Positions 1 to 5,394 are shown, counted from the stretch's first letter. The stretch: 5,394 nt of DNA from Mycobacterium sp. (GCA_029256565.1 JAQSXQ010000179.1:1-5394); one strand, 5' to 3'. Translations and numbers: made by a program. Notes: generated from the sequence alone by a model not told the origin.

Positions 1-429
1 TGTCTGGGCGCCGTCATGGGTGCCGAGGAGTCGGTGTACGCCGATAGTGGCTGGACCGCCGTGCGCGATCAGGTCGTCGCTGACTCGAACGACGAGCACT
101 GGATCGAGCAGACGGCCGTGCTGTTCTCGTCCGACGCCGAGGCGAGCCGGTTCTACGACCAGTCCGCGTCGGCGTGGGAAAAGTGCGCCGGCTACTCGGT
201 CACCATCGAGGACACCGACCTCAGCTACATATGGGGGATAGGCGATCTCAACGCGGACGATGACATGCTCGTCCAGGTGACCACCGAGGAGGAGTCGCCG
301 GACTGGATGTGCCAGCACGCCCTGTCCGCTGCGTCGAACCTGATCGTCGAGACGTGGGCGTGTACGTACGGCGGCAGCGACGGTGCCATCGACATCGCTG
401 AGCGGATGCTCGACAACGCAAGGGGATAG
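1..429 (+). CDS. PknH-like extracellular sensor domain protein, 3' part (5'-truncated by window)
   Basis: The reading frame is open from base 1 to a TAG at 427-429, giving 142 visible residues. An internal ATG at 16 is probably not the start, because the residues before it (CLGAV) continue the domain and supply a cysteine. The visible part resembles the PknH-type extracellular sensor domain, found at the end of mycobacterial Ser/Thr kinases and in many stand-alone secreted or lipoprotein forms. Supporting features are the motif Y-x-D-S-G-W (about 13-18), an aromatic-rich block with F-x-S-x-x-E-A-x-x-F-Y (42-52), and W-E-K-C (59-62). Four cysteines (visible residues 1, 62, 104, 121) fit the two disulfides known for the family and imply an exported protein. 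The visible part is acidic and has no membrane segment. A signal peptide, lipobox or kinase domain would lie upstream, so kinase and free sensor protein cannot be told apart. The family role is ligand or stress sensing at the envelope; the ligand is unknown. Confidence 0.8.
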   Translation, partial: CLGAVMGAEESVYADSGWTAVRDQVVADSNDEHWIEQTAVLFSSDAEASRFYDQSASAWEKCAGYSVTIEDTDLSYIWGIGDLNADDDMLVQVTTEEESPDWMCQHALSAASNLIVETWACTYGGSDGAIDIAERMLDNARG

Positions 430-430
430 C

Positions 431-473
431 GGGTTTTCGAACCAGCACGAGCGCAAATGGTTACGCGAAACCC
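431..473. repeat. Imperfect inverted repeat downstream of the sensor gene (possible weak terminator)
   Basis: GGGTTTTCG (431-439) is mirrored by CGAAACCC (466-473), complementary apart from one bulged T, with 26 nt between the arms. Within the left arm a smaller fold is also possible: GGTT-TTCG-AACC at 432-443. It starts 2 nt after the sensor gene's stop codon and no U-run follows. It could weaken read-through into the small ORF at 496, be a protein-binding site, or be chance. Confidence 0.25.
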
Positions 474-483
474 ATCGCCGGTC

Positions 484-489
484 TACCGT
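484..489 (+). promoter_or_regulatory. Candidate -10 element for a leaderless small ORF
   Basis: TACCGT fits the mycobacterial -10 pattern TANNNT. Its last T lies exactly 7 nt before the A of the ATG at 496, the geometry expected if transcription starts on the A of the start codon. No usable Shine-Dalgarno site exists for that ATG: the only purine run, GAGG at 491-494, leaves a 1-nt spacer. A GGTTAC at 459-464 could be an upstream element, but this is weak. The call is inferred from position and pattern only. Confidence 0.35.
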
Positions 490-495
490 CGAGGC

Positions 496-609
496 ATGTC
501 GCAGCACTACACGCCATCGTCGACCGGTACCTGGGCCGTCGTGCGACTGTGGTTGCCGTTGGTCCTGGGCATCCTGGTGATCGCCCTCGGCGCCGTCCTG
601 TTCTCGTAG
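496..609 (+). CDS. Small single-pass membrane protein, 37 aa, unrecognised
   Basis: ATG at 496 to TAG at 607-609 encodes 37 residues. The first 13 are polar and rich in Ser/Thr (MSQHYTPSSTGTW). Residues 14-37 form one hydrophobic stretch (VVRLWLPLVLGILVIALGAV and a short tail), interrupted only by Arg17. That is enough for one transmembrane helix, with the protein ending almost inside the membrane. The codons show the high-GC third-position bias of the neighbouring genes. It lies 66 nt after the sensor gene and 16 nt before the convergent GAF gene, filling an otherwise empty gap. The candidate leaderless promoter supports it. I do not recognise the family and assign no function. Small proteins of this shape are often partners of larger membrane complexes, but nothing here shows that. 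The alternative is a fortuitous ORF. Confidence 0.5.
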   Translation: MSQHYTPSSTGTWAVVRLWLPLVLGILVIALGAVLFS

Positions 610-625
610 GACCCGGCGGCGGACC

Positions 626-1135
626 TCAGCTCAGCGCCGAGTTCCCGTCCGCGACGATGCGTTCGACGTCGTCGCGCAGCTTGTTCAGTTCGGCGCGTTC
701 GGCGTCGGTGTAGTCCCTCGCGCGGTCGTCGAGCACGCAGACGGTGCCGACGACCTTGCCGTCGGGATCGTGCACGGCGAGGCCGAGGTAGTTGTGCAGA
801 CCGAATTCCTTCTCGTCCTCGTTGCCCGTGAAGGTCGCGTCGTCGCGTGAATCGCGCACGAACAGCGACTCGTCGGCGTCGACCACCCGTTCGCAGTACA
901 GCGGCACCCGCGAGTCGTCGTCACCGGCCTTCTTCCCCGCGGCGCCCACGGTGTAGTGCCGGGTGGCCTCACCCGCGGTGGCGGCCACGACCATCTCGCC
1001 GGGTTCCGATCGCATGACCAGGACCGACTTGACGCCGAGGGACGCTGCCAGCCTCGTCAGGTCGTCGGCCACGGGGGCAAGGCCCGCCGTCGTATCGGTG
1101 CGGTGGGGCTCAGGAGTGCTCACCCGCTCCATCAT
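626..1135 (-). CDS. Stand-alone GAF-domain protein
   Basis: This minus-strand gene runs from ATG at 1135-1133 to TGA at 628-626 (169 aa). The frame stays open to an ATG at 1267, but the extra 44 residues look non-coding and would fill the divergent promoter region. ATG at 1132 and GTG at 1123 are equally possible starts; no start has a strong Shine-Dalgarno site. A single GAF fold fills about residues 18-163. Supporting features are an initial amphipathic helix (ADDLTRLAASLGV), the central L-Y-C-E-R-V-V segment (79-85), the L-F-V-R-D-S-R-D-D motif (91-99), N-Y-L-G-L-A-V (115-121), D-G-K-V-V-G-T-V-C-V-L-D (125-136), and the closing D-Y-T-D-A-E-R-A-E-L helix. Cysteines are at 81 and 133. No kinase, cyclase, GGDEF, EAL or DNA-binding domain is attached, so it is a free sensor or scaffold module with unknown ligand. 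It is divergent from the monooxygenase gene. Confidence 0.8.
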   Translation of the reverse strand: MMERVSTPEPHRTDTTAGLAPVADDLTRLAASLGVKSVLVMRSEPGEMVVAATAGEATRHYTVGAAGKKAGDDDSRVPLYCERVVDADESLFVRDSRDDATFTGNEDEKEFGLHNYLGLAVHDPDGKVVGTVCVLDDRARDYTDAERAELNKLRDDVERIVADGNSALS

Positions 1136-1287
1136 CGGGCACCGCGGGCTCGACTGCCAAGGGATGCGCTCGTGCAGATCGCATGGGAATGGCGTTCGGC
1201 TCGCCCCGCGCTTTACCGGAGACGACGCACCGAGTGGTCGATAGCCTCCGGTTCTCAACCCTCGCAACGATTGTCAGGAGAACACCG
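1136..1287. promoter_or_regulatory. Divergent intergenic region between GAF and monooxygenase genes
   Basis: These 152 nt must hold promoters for both divergent genes. On the minus strand, TTGCGA (complement of 1262-1267), an 18-nt spacer and TATCGA (complement of 1239-1244) make a plausible -35/-10 pair for the GAF gene. On the plus strand, TAGCCT at 1242-1247 fits TANNNT and would start transcription near 1254. An 11-nt inverted repeat, GGTT-CTC-AACC (1250-1260), sits among these elements and could be an operator. Presence of promoters is close to certain from gene layout; the specific boxes are guesses. Confidence 0.4.
1276..1280 (+). promoter_or_regulatory. Ribosome binding site deciding a TTG start
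   Basis: AGGAG at 1276-1280 is followed by 7 nt and then TTG at 1288. No ATG or GTG in this frame lies at a usable distance. Upstream ATGs in the frame, such as the one at 1183, have no comparable site. The family's conserved N-terminal strand (RELHLLLFG) begins immediately after the TTG, so this site fixes the start of the monooxygenase. Confidence 0.75.
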
Positions 1288-2598
1288 TTGACTCGTGAGC
1301 TGCACCTGCTGCTGTTCGGCAACACCCGCTCGGCAGGGCCGTGGCGTCACCCAGCGGTCGACCACAGCACCGCCGGGGTACGTCGCGACCTGATCGAACG
1401 GGCGCGCACGGCCGAACGGGGCGCGTTCGACGCCTTGTTCTTCGCCGACGGGCTCAACTTCGGTCCGCCTGCGACCTGGCCGTACAAGACCACGGAGGAC
1501 TTCGAACCACTCACGACTGCGGCCGCCCTGTCGTCGCTCACCGAACGGATCGGCTTCGTCCTCACCGGCTCGGCCACGCTTGCTCATCCGTATCACCTCG
1601 CCCGGCAGTTCCTCTCGTTGGACCACCTCAGTGGGGGTCGCAGCGGCTGGAACCTGGTGACGAGCTTCGCCGCGGCGGCGGCCGACAACTTCAGCGCGCG
1701 CGGGGTGGTGGACCACGACGAGCGCTACCGCATCGCCGAGGAAGCCATCGACGTCGTCACCAAGCTGTGGGACGGGTGGGGCGAGGACACCATCGTCGCC
1801 GACCGCCGCAGCGGCGTCTACAACGACGTGTCCAAGATCCAGGTCGCCAACCATCACGGCCGCTACTTCGACGTGGCCGGACCCATCGGTGCCGCCCGCT
1901 CCCCGCAGGGTCGACCCGTGATCTTCCAGGCGGGATCGTCGGAGACGGGAAGTGCCTTCGCCGCCCAGCACGCCGAGGTGATCTTCACCGGCCAGGGCAA
2001 TCGTGGCAGGGCCGTCGACTTCTACCGGTCGATCCACGACAAGGCCGCCGCGCTGGGACGGGCGAAGGCGCCGCTCATCACGCCGTCGCTGCGGTTCGTC
2101 GTGGGTTCCACCGAAGAGGAGGCGGCACGGGCGGAACGCACGGCATACGAGTACTTCAGCCCCGAGTATCAAGCGGGCTGGCTCCTGGAAGTCGACGTCG
2201 ACGTCACCGGCGCCGATCTGGACGGCCCCGTCCCCGACTCGGCGTTCCCCGACAGCACGCAGACGCATCAGACGGCACTCGCCGGCTACCGCGCGCTGGC
2301 CCGGGAGGGCAACCCCACGGTCCGAGAATTCCTGTACCGCACGGTCAATGGCTGGGGTGCCCAAGTGGTGGGTACCGCAGAACGCGTCGCCGACGAGATC
2401 GAGGACTGGTTCCACACGGGCGCGTGCGACGGCTTCGTGCTCAGCGACTCCGGTGTGCCGGGGCAGCTGGACGTCTTCGTCGACCAGGTGGTGCCACTCC
2501 TGCGCAAGCGCGGACTGTTCCGCCACGAGTACGCCGGGAGCACTCTGCGCGACCACCTGGGTCTGGCCGTGCCCGCCCGCCGCGGGGCGTCCGCGTGA
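1288..2598 (+). CDS. LLM-class flavin-dependent monooxygenase, NtaA/SnaA/DszA family
   Basis: The TTG at 1288 is chosen from the AGGAG site; 436 aa is normal for the family (about 430-460). Members are the FMNH2-dependent oxygenase half of two-component monooxygenases, cytosolic TIM barrels that need a separate flavin reductase. Known members act on nitrilotriacetate/EDTA, dibenzothiophene sulfone, pristinamycin II, and N-acetylated S-modified cysteines (YxeK, CmoJ). Visible signatures are the first strand ELHLLLFG (4-11), F-D-A-L-F-F-A-D-G (47-55), the FMN-site region S-G-G-R-S-G-W-N-L-V-T-S (115-126), H-D-E-R-Y (143-147), G-R-Y-F-D-V-A-G-P (191-199), R-P-V-I-F-Q-A-G-S-S (209-218), the F-A-A-Q-H-A-E-V-I-F block (224-233), G-T-A-E-R-V-A-D-E-I (362-371) and the closing G-A-C-D-G-F-V-L (378-385). 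Nothing appears truncated. The downstream permease and acetyltransferases favour a modified amino acid or amine as substrate, but that is inference. The family call is firm; the substrate is unknown. Confidence 0.9.
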   Translation: MTRELHLLLFGNTRSAGPWRHPAVDHSTAGVRRDLIERARTAERGAFDALFFADGLNFGPPATWPYKTTEDFEPLTTAAALSSLTERIGFVLTGSATLAHPYHLARQFLSLDHLSGGRSGWNLVTSFAAAAADNFSARGVVDHDERYRIAEEAIDVVTKLWDGWGEDTIVADRRSGVYNDVSKIQVANHHGRYFDVAGPIGAARSPQGRPVIFQAGSSETGSAFAAQHAEVIFTGQGNRGRAVDFYRSIHDKAAALGRAKAPLITPSLRFVVGSTEEEAARAERTAYEYFSPEYQAGWLLEVDVDVTGADLDGPVPDSAFPDSTQTHQTALAGYRALAREGNPTVREFLYRTVNGWGAQVVGTAERVADEIEDWFHTGACDGFVLSDSGVPGQLDVFVDQVVPLLRKRGLFRHEYAGSTLRDHLGLAVPARRGASA

Positions 2599-2659
2599 GG
2601 GGCGGCCGTTAAGAATCGCGACGAGCGGATGACTGCCGCGAAGGCCCGCGTCACGGCAT

Positions 2660-2669
2660 CGTGTACACG
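2660..2669. promoter_or_regulatory. Candidate operator: perfect 10-bp palindrome upstream of the permease
   Basis: CGTGTACACG is a perfect palindrome, flanked by ATC on the left and, after one extra GG, GAT on the right. It lies in the 153-nt gap between the monooxygenase and permease genes, 82 nt before the permease ATG. The GT-N-AC style core resembles sites used by GntR- or TetR-type repressors. No regulator gene is visible in the window. A second, weaker inverted repeat surrounds it: CGCGAAG at 2637-2643 and CTTCGCG at 2677-2683. I could not place a convincing -10 box in this gap. Confidence 0.35.
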
Positions 2670-2738
2670 GGATCAACTTCGCGTTAAACCTAGGCACGGC
2701 AGAACATTACGTCTCCGCGCCGCGGTCGCGCGCGCATG

Positions 2739-2743
2739 AAAGG
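2739..2743 (+). promoter_or_regulatory. Ribosome binding site of the permease gene
   Basis: AAAGG, followed by an 8-nt spacer, precedes the ATG at 2752 and supports this start. The ATG at 2736 lies in another frame and would read through the site. Confidence 0.6.
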
Positions 2744-2751
2744 CGGTAGGC

Positions 2752-4311
2752 ATGACGACATCGGAGCGCACCTCGTCGGGGGCGGTCACGCTCTCGGGCA
2801 GGGCATTGAGATCGGCGCAGGACACCGGACTCGAACCCGGCGCACTCGGCCAATGGGGCGTCTTCGCCCAGGGATTGGCGGCCGCAGCGCCCAGCGTCGC
2901 GGTCGCAGTGGTGCCGTTCTCGCTGTTCGTCGCCGCGGGCAAGGGCGCCGCCTGGGCGGTGCTGGTCGGCCTGGTCATCGCCATCCTGCTCGCTGCGACC
3001 ATCAGCTTCCAGGCCAAGCGGACGGTGTCGTCGGGATCTCTCGGCACCTACACCGGTAACGGACTAGGACCGGGCTTCGCCTTCGCCGCGGGATTCAGCC
3101 TGCTGCTGGGCTACATCGGCTTCGCGACCACGGGCACGCTCGGCGGCGTTCTCTACCTCGACGCGTTCCTCGAGTCCATCGGGCTCGGGTCGGAGGCCAC
3201 CTGGTTCAAGCTGCTGCTCGTCGCGGTCGTCGTCGCGGCAGCGGTCTACCTGCCGTATCGCGGCGTCTCGCTCACCGCCAAGTACGAGTTGGCCTTCGAA
3301 TTGATCGCGATCGCCTCCATCCTCGTCATCATCGTCGGTTCCTACGTCGCCTACGGCTTCCGAATCGACTGGGAGCAATGGAATCCCGCTCACCTCGGCC
3401 ACAGTGCCACGTTCATCGCCGCCGTCACGGCAGTGGGCTCCTACGCCGGCTTCGAGAGCGTCGCCTCACTCGGCGCCGAGGCGAAGGACGCCCACCGCAA
3501 CATTGCCCGCTCGCTGCTGCGGGTCGTGCTCCTGCTCGGCGTTCTCTACGTCTTCGCGACCTACCCCCAGATCCTGTTCTTCGACCAGATAGACGGCGAC
3601 GAGGCGGTCCTTCCGCAGCTCGCGGACAACGTCGGCGTCGGATGGGTGAACTACTTCGTCAGCGCGGCGGTCGCGGTGGCGTTCATCGTGTTCGTCACCG
3701 CCGTCACGACGTCGGCGGCGCGGTCGCTGTTCACGTTCGCGCACGAAGGTGCGCTACCGAAGGTGTTCGCCAAGGTGCACGACACCCACCGCACCCCGTG
3801 GGTCGGCATCCTCTTCGTCGGTGCGGTGGCGCTGGTGTTCTCGGTGGTCGCCACGTTCAGCTCGGTCGGGCGCCTGGTGTTCGACGTCTACGGCGGCTAC
3901 GTCGCGACGTGGGGGTTCCTCGGCGCCTACCTGCTGGTCGTCATCGCAACGCCGATCTGGCTGGCGAAGATCAAGGCACTGACCCCGGCGCGCCTGGTCG
4001 TGTCGGCGGCGGCGGCGGTCGGCCTCGGCTATGTGATCTTCAGCAACTTCTACCCGGTGCCCGAGTACCCGTTCAACATCCTGCCGTTCATCTACGGCGC
4101 GATCCTGCTCGCCGGCCTGCTCTGGTACGGCTACCTGAGGTGGACGAAACCCGATGTGGCAGAACGCATAGGCACCATTCAGACGCTCTCCGACGAGGAA
4201 CAGCGCCGGTTGGCCGATGCCGGAATCCTCGAGGTCTTGGGCGGCGGGAACGACCGCGCCGACGACGGGGATACCGATTCGGCACGCGAGAAGGAGCCCG
4301 TCGCCCCATGA
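2752..4311 (+). CDS. APC-family amino acid/amine permease, 12 TM
   Basis: The 519-residue inner-membrane protein has about 12 transmembrane segments, near residues 35-60, 65-87, 108-135, 152-168, 178-202, 218-240, 252-275, 298-325, 349-370, 382-404, 411-432 and 442-462. The TM1 break G-L-A-A-A-A-P-S-V-A (41-50) matches the substrate-binding unwound helix of APC transporters. G-S-Y-A-G-F-E-S (229-236) in TM6, followed by L-G-A-E-A-K-D-A-H-R-N-I-A-R-S (240-254), matches the conserved TM6-TM7 loop, though the usual E-E-x-x-N-P is altered to A-E-A-K-D-A. R-S-L-F-T-F-A-H-E-G-A-L-P (324-336) is the family's loop-8 motif. A polar C-terminal tail follows TM12 (about 464-519) and contains L-S-D-E-E-Q-R-R-L-A-D-A-G-I-L-E (479-494). 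Members import amino acids or polyamines by proton or sodium coupling. The stop overlaps the next gene's start in ATGA (4308-4311), implying translational coupling. Substrate is unassigned. Confidence 0.9.
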   Translation: MTTSERTSSGAVTLSGRALRSAQDTGLEPGALGQWGVFAQGLAAAAPSVAVAVVPFSLFVAAGKGAAWAVLVGLVIAILLAATISFQAKRTVSSGSLGTYTGNGLGPGFAFAAGFSLLLGYIGFATTGTLGGVLYLDAFLESIGLGSEATWFKLLLVAVVVAAAVYLPYRGVSLTAKYELAFELIAIASILVIIVGSYVAYGFRIDWEQWNPAHLGHSATFIAAVTAVGSYAGFESVASLGAEAKDAHRNIARSLLRVVLLLGVLYVFATYPQILFFDQIDGDEAVLPQLADNVGVGWVNYFVSAAVAVAFIVFVTAVTTSAARSLFTFAHEGALPKVFAKVHDTHRTPWVGILFVGAVALVFSVVATFSSVGRLVFDVYGGYVATWGFLGAYLLVVIATPIWLAKIKALTPARLVVSAAAAVGLGYVIFSNFYPVPEYPFNILPFIYGAILLAGLLWYGYLRWTKPDVAERIGTIQTLSDEEQRRLADAGILEVLGGGNDRADDGDTDSAREKEPVAP

Positions 4312-5297
4312 CACTCGTCGACCACCGCGACGTGGCCACCTGGTCGGTCGCGTCCGCCACGACGCTCGACCATCCGCTGATCGCCGACTTCCTCGCCACG
4401 ACCCCCGGCCTGGCGGGCCGCAAGTTCGCCGCCGACTCCCGAGACGTCGCCGAACACCTCGACGGTGTCGTCGACGACGGCGTGACCGTGGTGCGCGACG
4501 CCACCGGTGCCGTAGGGGGATACGCGCTGCTGCGCCGGCCCCACGGCGAGGAGGTCGGGGCCGACTTCGTCTTCGGGCCCGACGTACCCCAGCGCGTCGT
4601 GGCTGCGGTGGTCGGCGCAACGGTCGAACGGTTCCACGCCGAGACTGCTCTGGTCCCGGGGCGCTATCTGCGGGCAATCGTCGGGACCGATCAGCAGCGC
4701 GCGGTCGACGCCCTGGTACGTCAAGGCGCCTGGCGAGAGGCCGAGTTCATCAGAACGCGCAAGCCGCTCGATGACGAGGATCCGGTGGAGCTGGCGGCGG
4801 CCGCCGTGCCCGGTCTCACCGTGTTGGGCTGGCAGGAGGTCGTGGAGCGCGATCTGGGCGAGCAGGTTCGTCGTTTGCAGTTCGAGACGTTCCTCGAGCA
4901 CTTCGGCAACATGTCGAAGTCACCGGAAGCGTTCCGGCGGCACGTCAACGGCCGCGCGTTCACCCCCGACTTCAGCATCGCTGCCGTCGACGACTCCGGA
5001 TCGGTCGTCGGCTACGTACTGGGGTCGACGTTCACGTCGGGTGCCGCGCCGCACGATGAGCGCAGCGCGCACACCGACTACATCGGCGTCGCCCGCGAGC
5101 ACCGCAAGCGGGGTATCGGTGAACTGCTGCTGCGCAAGATCTGGCTGGCTGCGCTGCGCCGCGGGTTCACCGCCGCGTCCCTGGGCACCGACATTCGCAA
5201 CCGGAGCAATGCGCACCTGCTGTACGAGCGGCTCGGCTACGCCGCCGTGCAGAGCCAGTACGCCTACCGGGTCGACGCGATACGGGAGCGGCCATGA
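4308..5297 (+). CDS. Two-lobed GNAT N-acetyltransferase, MshD-like architecture
   Basis: ATG at 4308 overlaps the permease stop by 4 nt, and the TGA at 5295-5297 overlaps the next start. The frame is open upstream to 3378 but only as a shadow of the permease gene. The 329-aa protein appears to have two GNAT-like halves. The C-terminal half (about 170-325) is complete: F-S-I-A-A-V-D-D-S-G-S-V-V-G-Y-V-L-G (222-239), the core strand D-Y-I-G-V (257-261), the acetyl-CoA pyrophosphate loop R-K-R-G-I-G (266-271), L-G-T-D-I-R-N-R-S-N-A (292-302) and L-L-Y-E-R-L-G-Y (304-311). The N-terminal half (about 12-152) keeps a GNAT-like strand (V-V-R-D-A-T-G-A-V-G-G-Y-A-L-L, 61-75) but shows no Q/R-x-x-G-x-G/A loop, so it may be structural or bind substrate. 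Tandem-GNAT layout is shared with mycothiol synthase, but close similarity to MshD is not evident. It likely acetylates an amine related to the permease's substrate (inference). Confidence 0.85.
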   Translation: MTLVDHRDVATWSVASATTLDHPLIADFLATTPGLAGRKFAADSRDVAEHLDGVVDDGVTVVRDATGAVGGYALLRRPHGEEVGADFVFGPDVPQRVVAAVVGATVERFHAETALVPGRYLRAIVGTDQQRAVDALVRQGAWREAEFIRTRKPLDDEDPVELAAAAVPGLTVLGWQEVVERDLGEQVRRLQFETFLEHFGNMSKSPEAFRRHVNGRAFTPDFSIAAVDDSGSVVGYVLGSTFTSGAAPHDERSAHTDYIGVAREHRKRGIGELLLRKIWLAALRRGFTAASLGTDIRNRSNAHLLYERLGYAAVQSQYAYRVDAIRERP

Positions 5298-5394
5298 GCG
5301 AGGTCTATCTACGGGCGGCCAGCGCGTCCGACGACGAACTGTGGTCGACGTTCGAACCGATCTTCTCGCGCATCGCCGAGGGCAACGTCGAGCG
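5294..5394 (+). CDS. Probable second GNAT acetyltransferase, N-terminal fragment (cut by window)
   Basis: ATG at 5294 overlaps the preceding stop as ATGA, and the frame stays open for 33 codons to the window edge. The visible start, V-Y-L-R-A-A-S-A-S-D-D-E-L-W-S-T-F-E-P-I-F, matches the opening strand and helix of small GNATs (typically I-R-P-A-T-x-x-D-x-x-x-I-W-x-I-F-x-P-I). There a first strand ending in R-x-A leads into an acidic, tryptophan-bearing helix. The acetyl-CoA loop would lie downstream, so the assignment rests only on this N-terminal pattern. The overlap implies co-translation with the two preceding genes. Two acetyltransferases in a row suggest either two acetylation steps, two related substrates, or a self-protection role for one. 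Confidence 0.6.
   Translation, partial: MSEVYLRAASASDDELWSTFEPIFSRIAEGNVE

Noticed and set aside
626..1135. GAF protein as a free methionine-R-sulfoxide reductase
   Set aside because: That enzyme is also a lone GAF domain, but its characteristic C-G motif and third cysteine are absent.
1136..1267. Longer start for the GAF gene (44 more residues)
   Set aside because: The extra residues have no GAF similarity and look like translated intergenic DNA; they would also cover the candidate promoters and nearly reach the monooxygenase ribosome site.
1183..1287. Upstream ATG start for the monooxygenase (471 aa)
   Set aside because: No Shine-Dalgarno site precedes it and the family's N-terminal strand begins right after the TTG at 1288, which has AGGAG at the correct spacing.
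2574..2589. CGCCC/GGGCG hairpin as a terminator of the monooxygenase gene
   Set aside because: A 5-bp stem inside the last codons with no U-run; GC-rich coding DNA forms such stems by chance.
1255..2697. 480-codon open frame on the minus strand opposite the monooxygenase
   Set aside because: It lies codon-phased opposite a gene with clear family motifs. The translation is low-complexity, Arg/Gly/Val rich and matches no fold. Long antisense frames are expected in high-GC coding DNA.
2736..3059. 107-codon frame starting just before the permease
   Set aside because: It overlaps the permease in another frame, reads as Arg/Gly-rich shadow sequence, and its start overlaps the permease ribosome binding site.
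3378..4307. In-frame upstream extension of the acetyltransferase (would make 639 aa)
   Set aside because: The added 310 residues are Arg/Pro/Gly-rich shadow translation of the permease gene. The ATGA overlap at 4308 gives a natural start, and GNAT homology begins only after it.

Overview
The window looks like chromosomal DNA from a high-GC actinomycete, most likely a Mycolicibacterium/Mycobacterium-type organism. Four things point there: strong G/C preference at third codon positions; a PknH-type extracellular sensor domain at the left edge, a family largely mycobacterial; a TTG start with a good Shine-Dalgarno site; and one apparently leaderless small ORF. This is inferred from composition and gene families only. 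No rRNA, tRNA, CRISPR, IS element or phage gene was seen.

Layout. (1) Positions 1-429 hold the 3' end of a secreted PknH-like sensor-domain protein. (2) Positions 496-609 encode a 37-residue single-pass membrane protein, too short for most gene callers. (3) Positions 626-1135, minus strand, encode a stand-alone GAF-domain protein, convergent with the small ORF. (4) A 152-bp divergent intergenic region (1136-1287) separates it from a rightward block. (5) That block contains an NtaA/SnaA/DszA-type flavin-dependent monooxygenase (1288-2598, TTG start). After a 153-bp gap carrying a perfect CGTGTACACG palindrome come an APC-family amino-acid/amine permease (2752-4311), a two-lobed GNAT acetyltransferase (4308-5297), and the start of a second protein that looks like a GNAT (5294 to the window end). 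The last three genes are joined by ATGA stop/start overlaps and are almost certainly one transcript.

How the genes may work together. A DszA-type monooxygenase, an amino-acid permease and N-acetyltransferases match the parts list of the Bacillus S-modified-cysteine salvage routes (the yxe S-(2-succino)cysteine operon and the ytm/cmo operon). There a modified amino acid is imported, N-acetylated, cleaved by an FMN monooxygenase and deacetylated. In this window an APC permease replaces the ABC importer, and no deacetylase or flavin reductase is visible. The hypothesis is that 1288-5394 and beyond is an actinobacterial uptake/N-acetylation/oxidation module for a modified amino acid or amine. The substrate cannot be read from the sequence.
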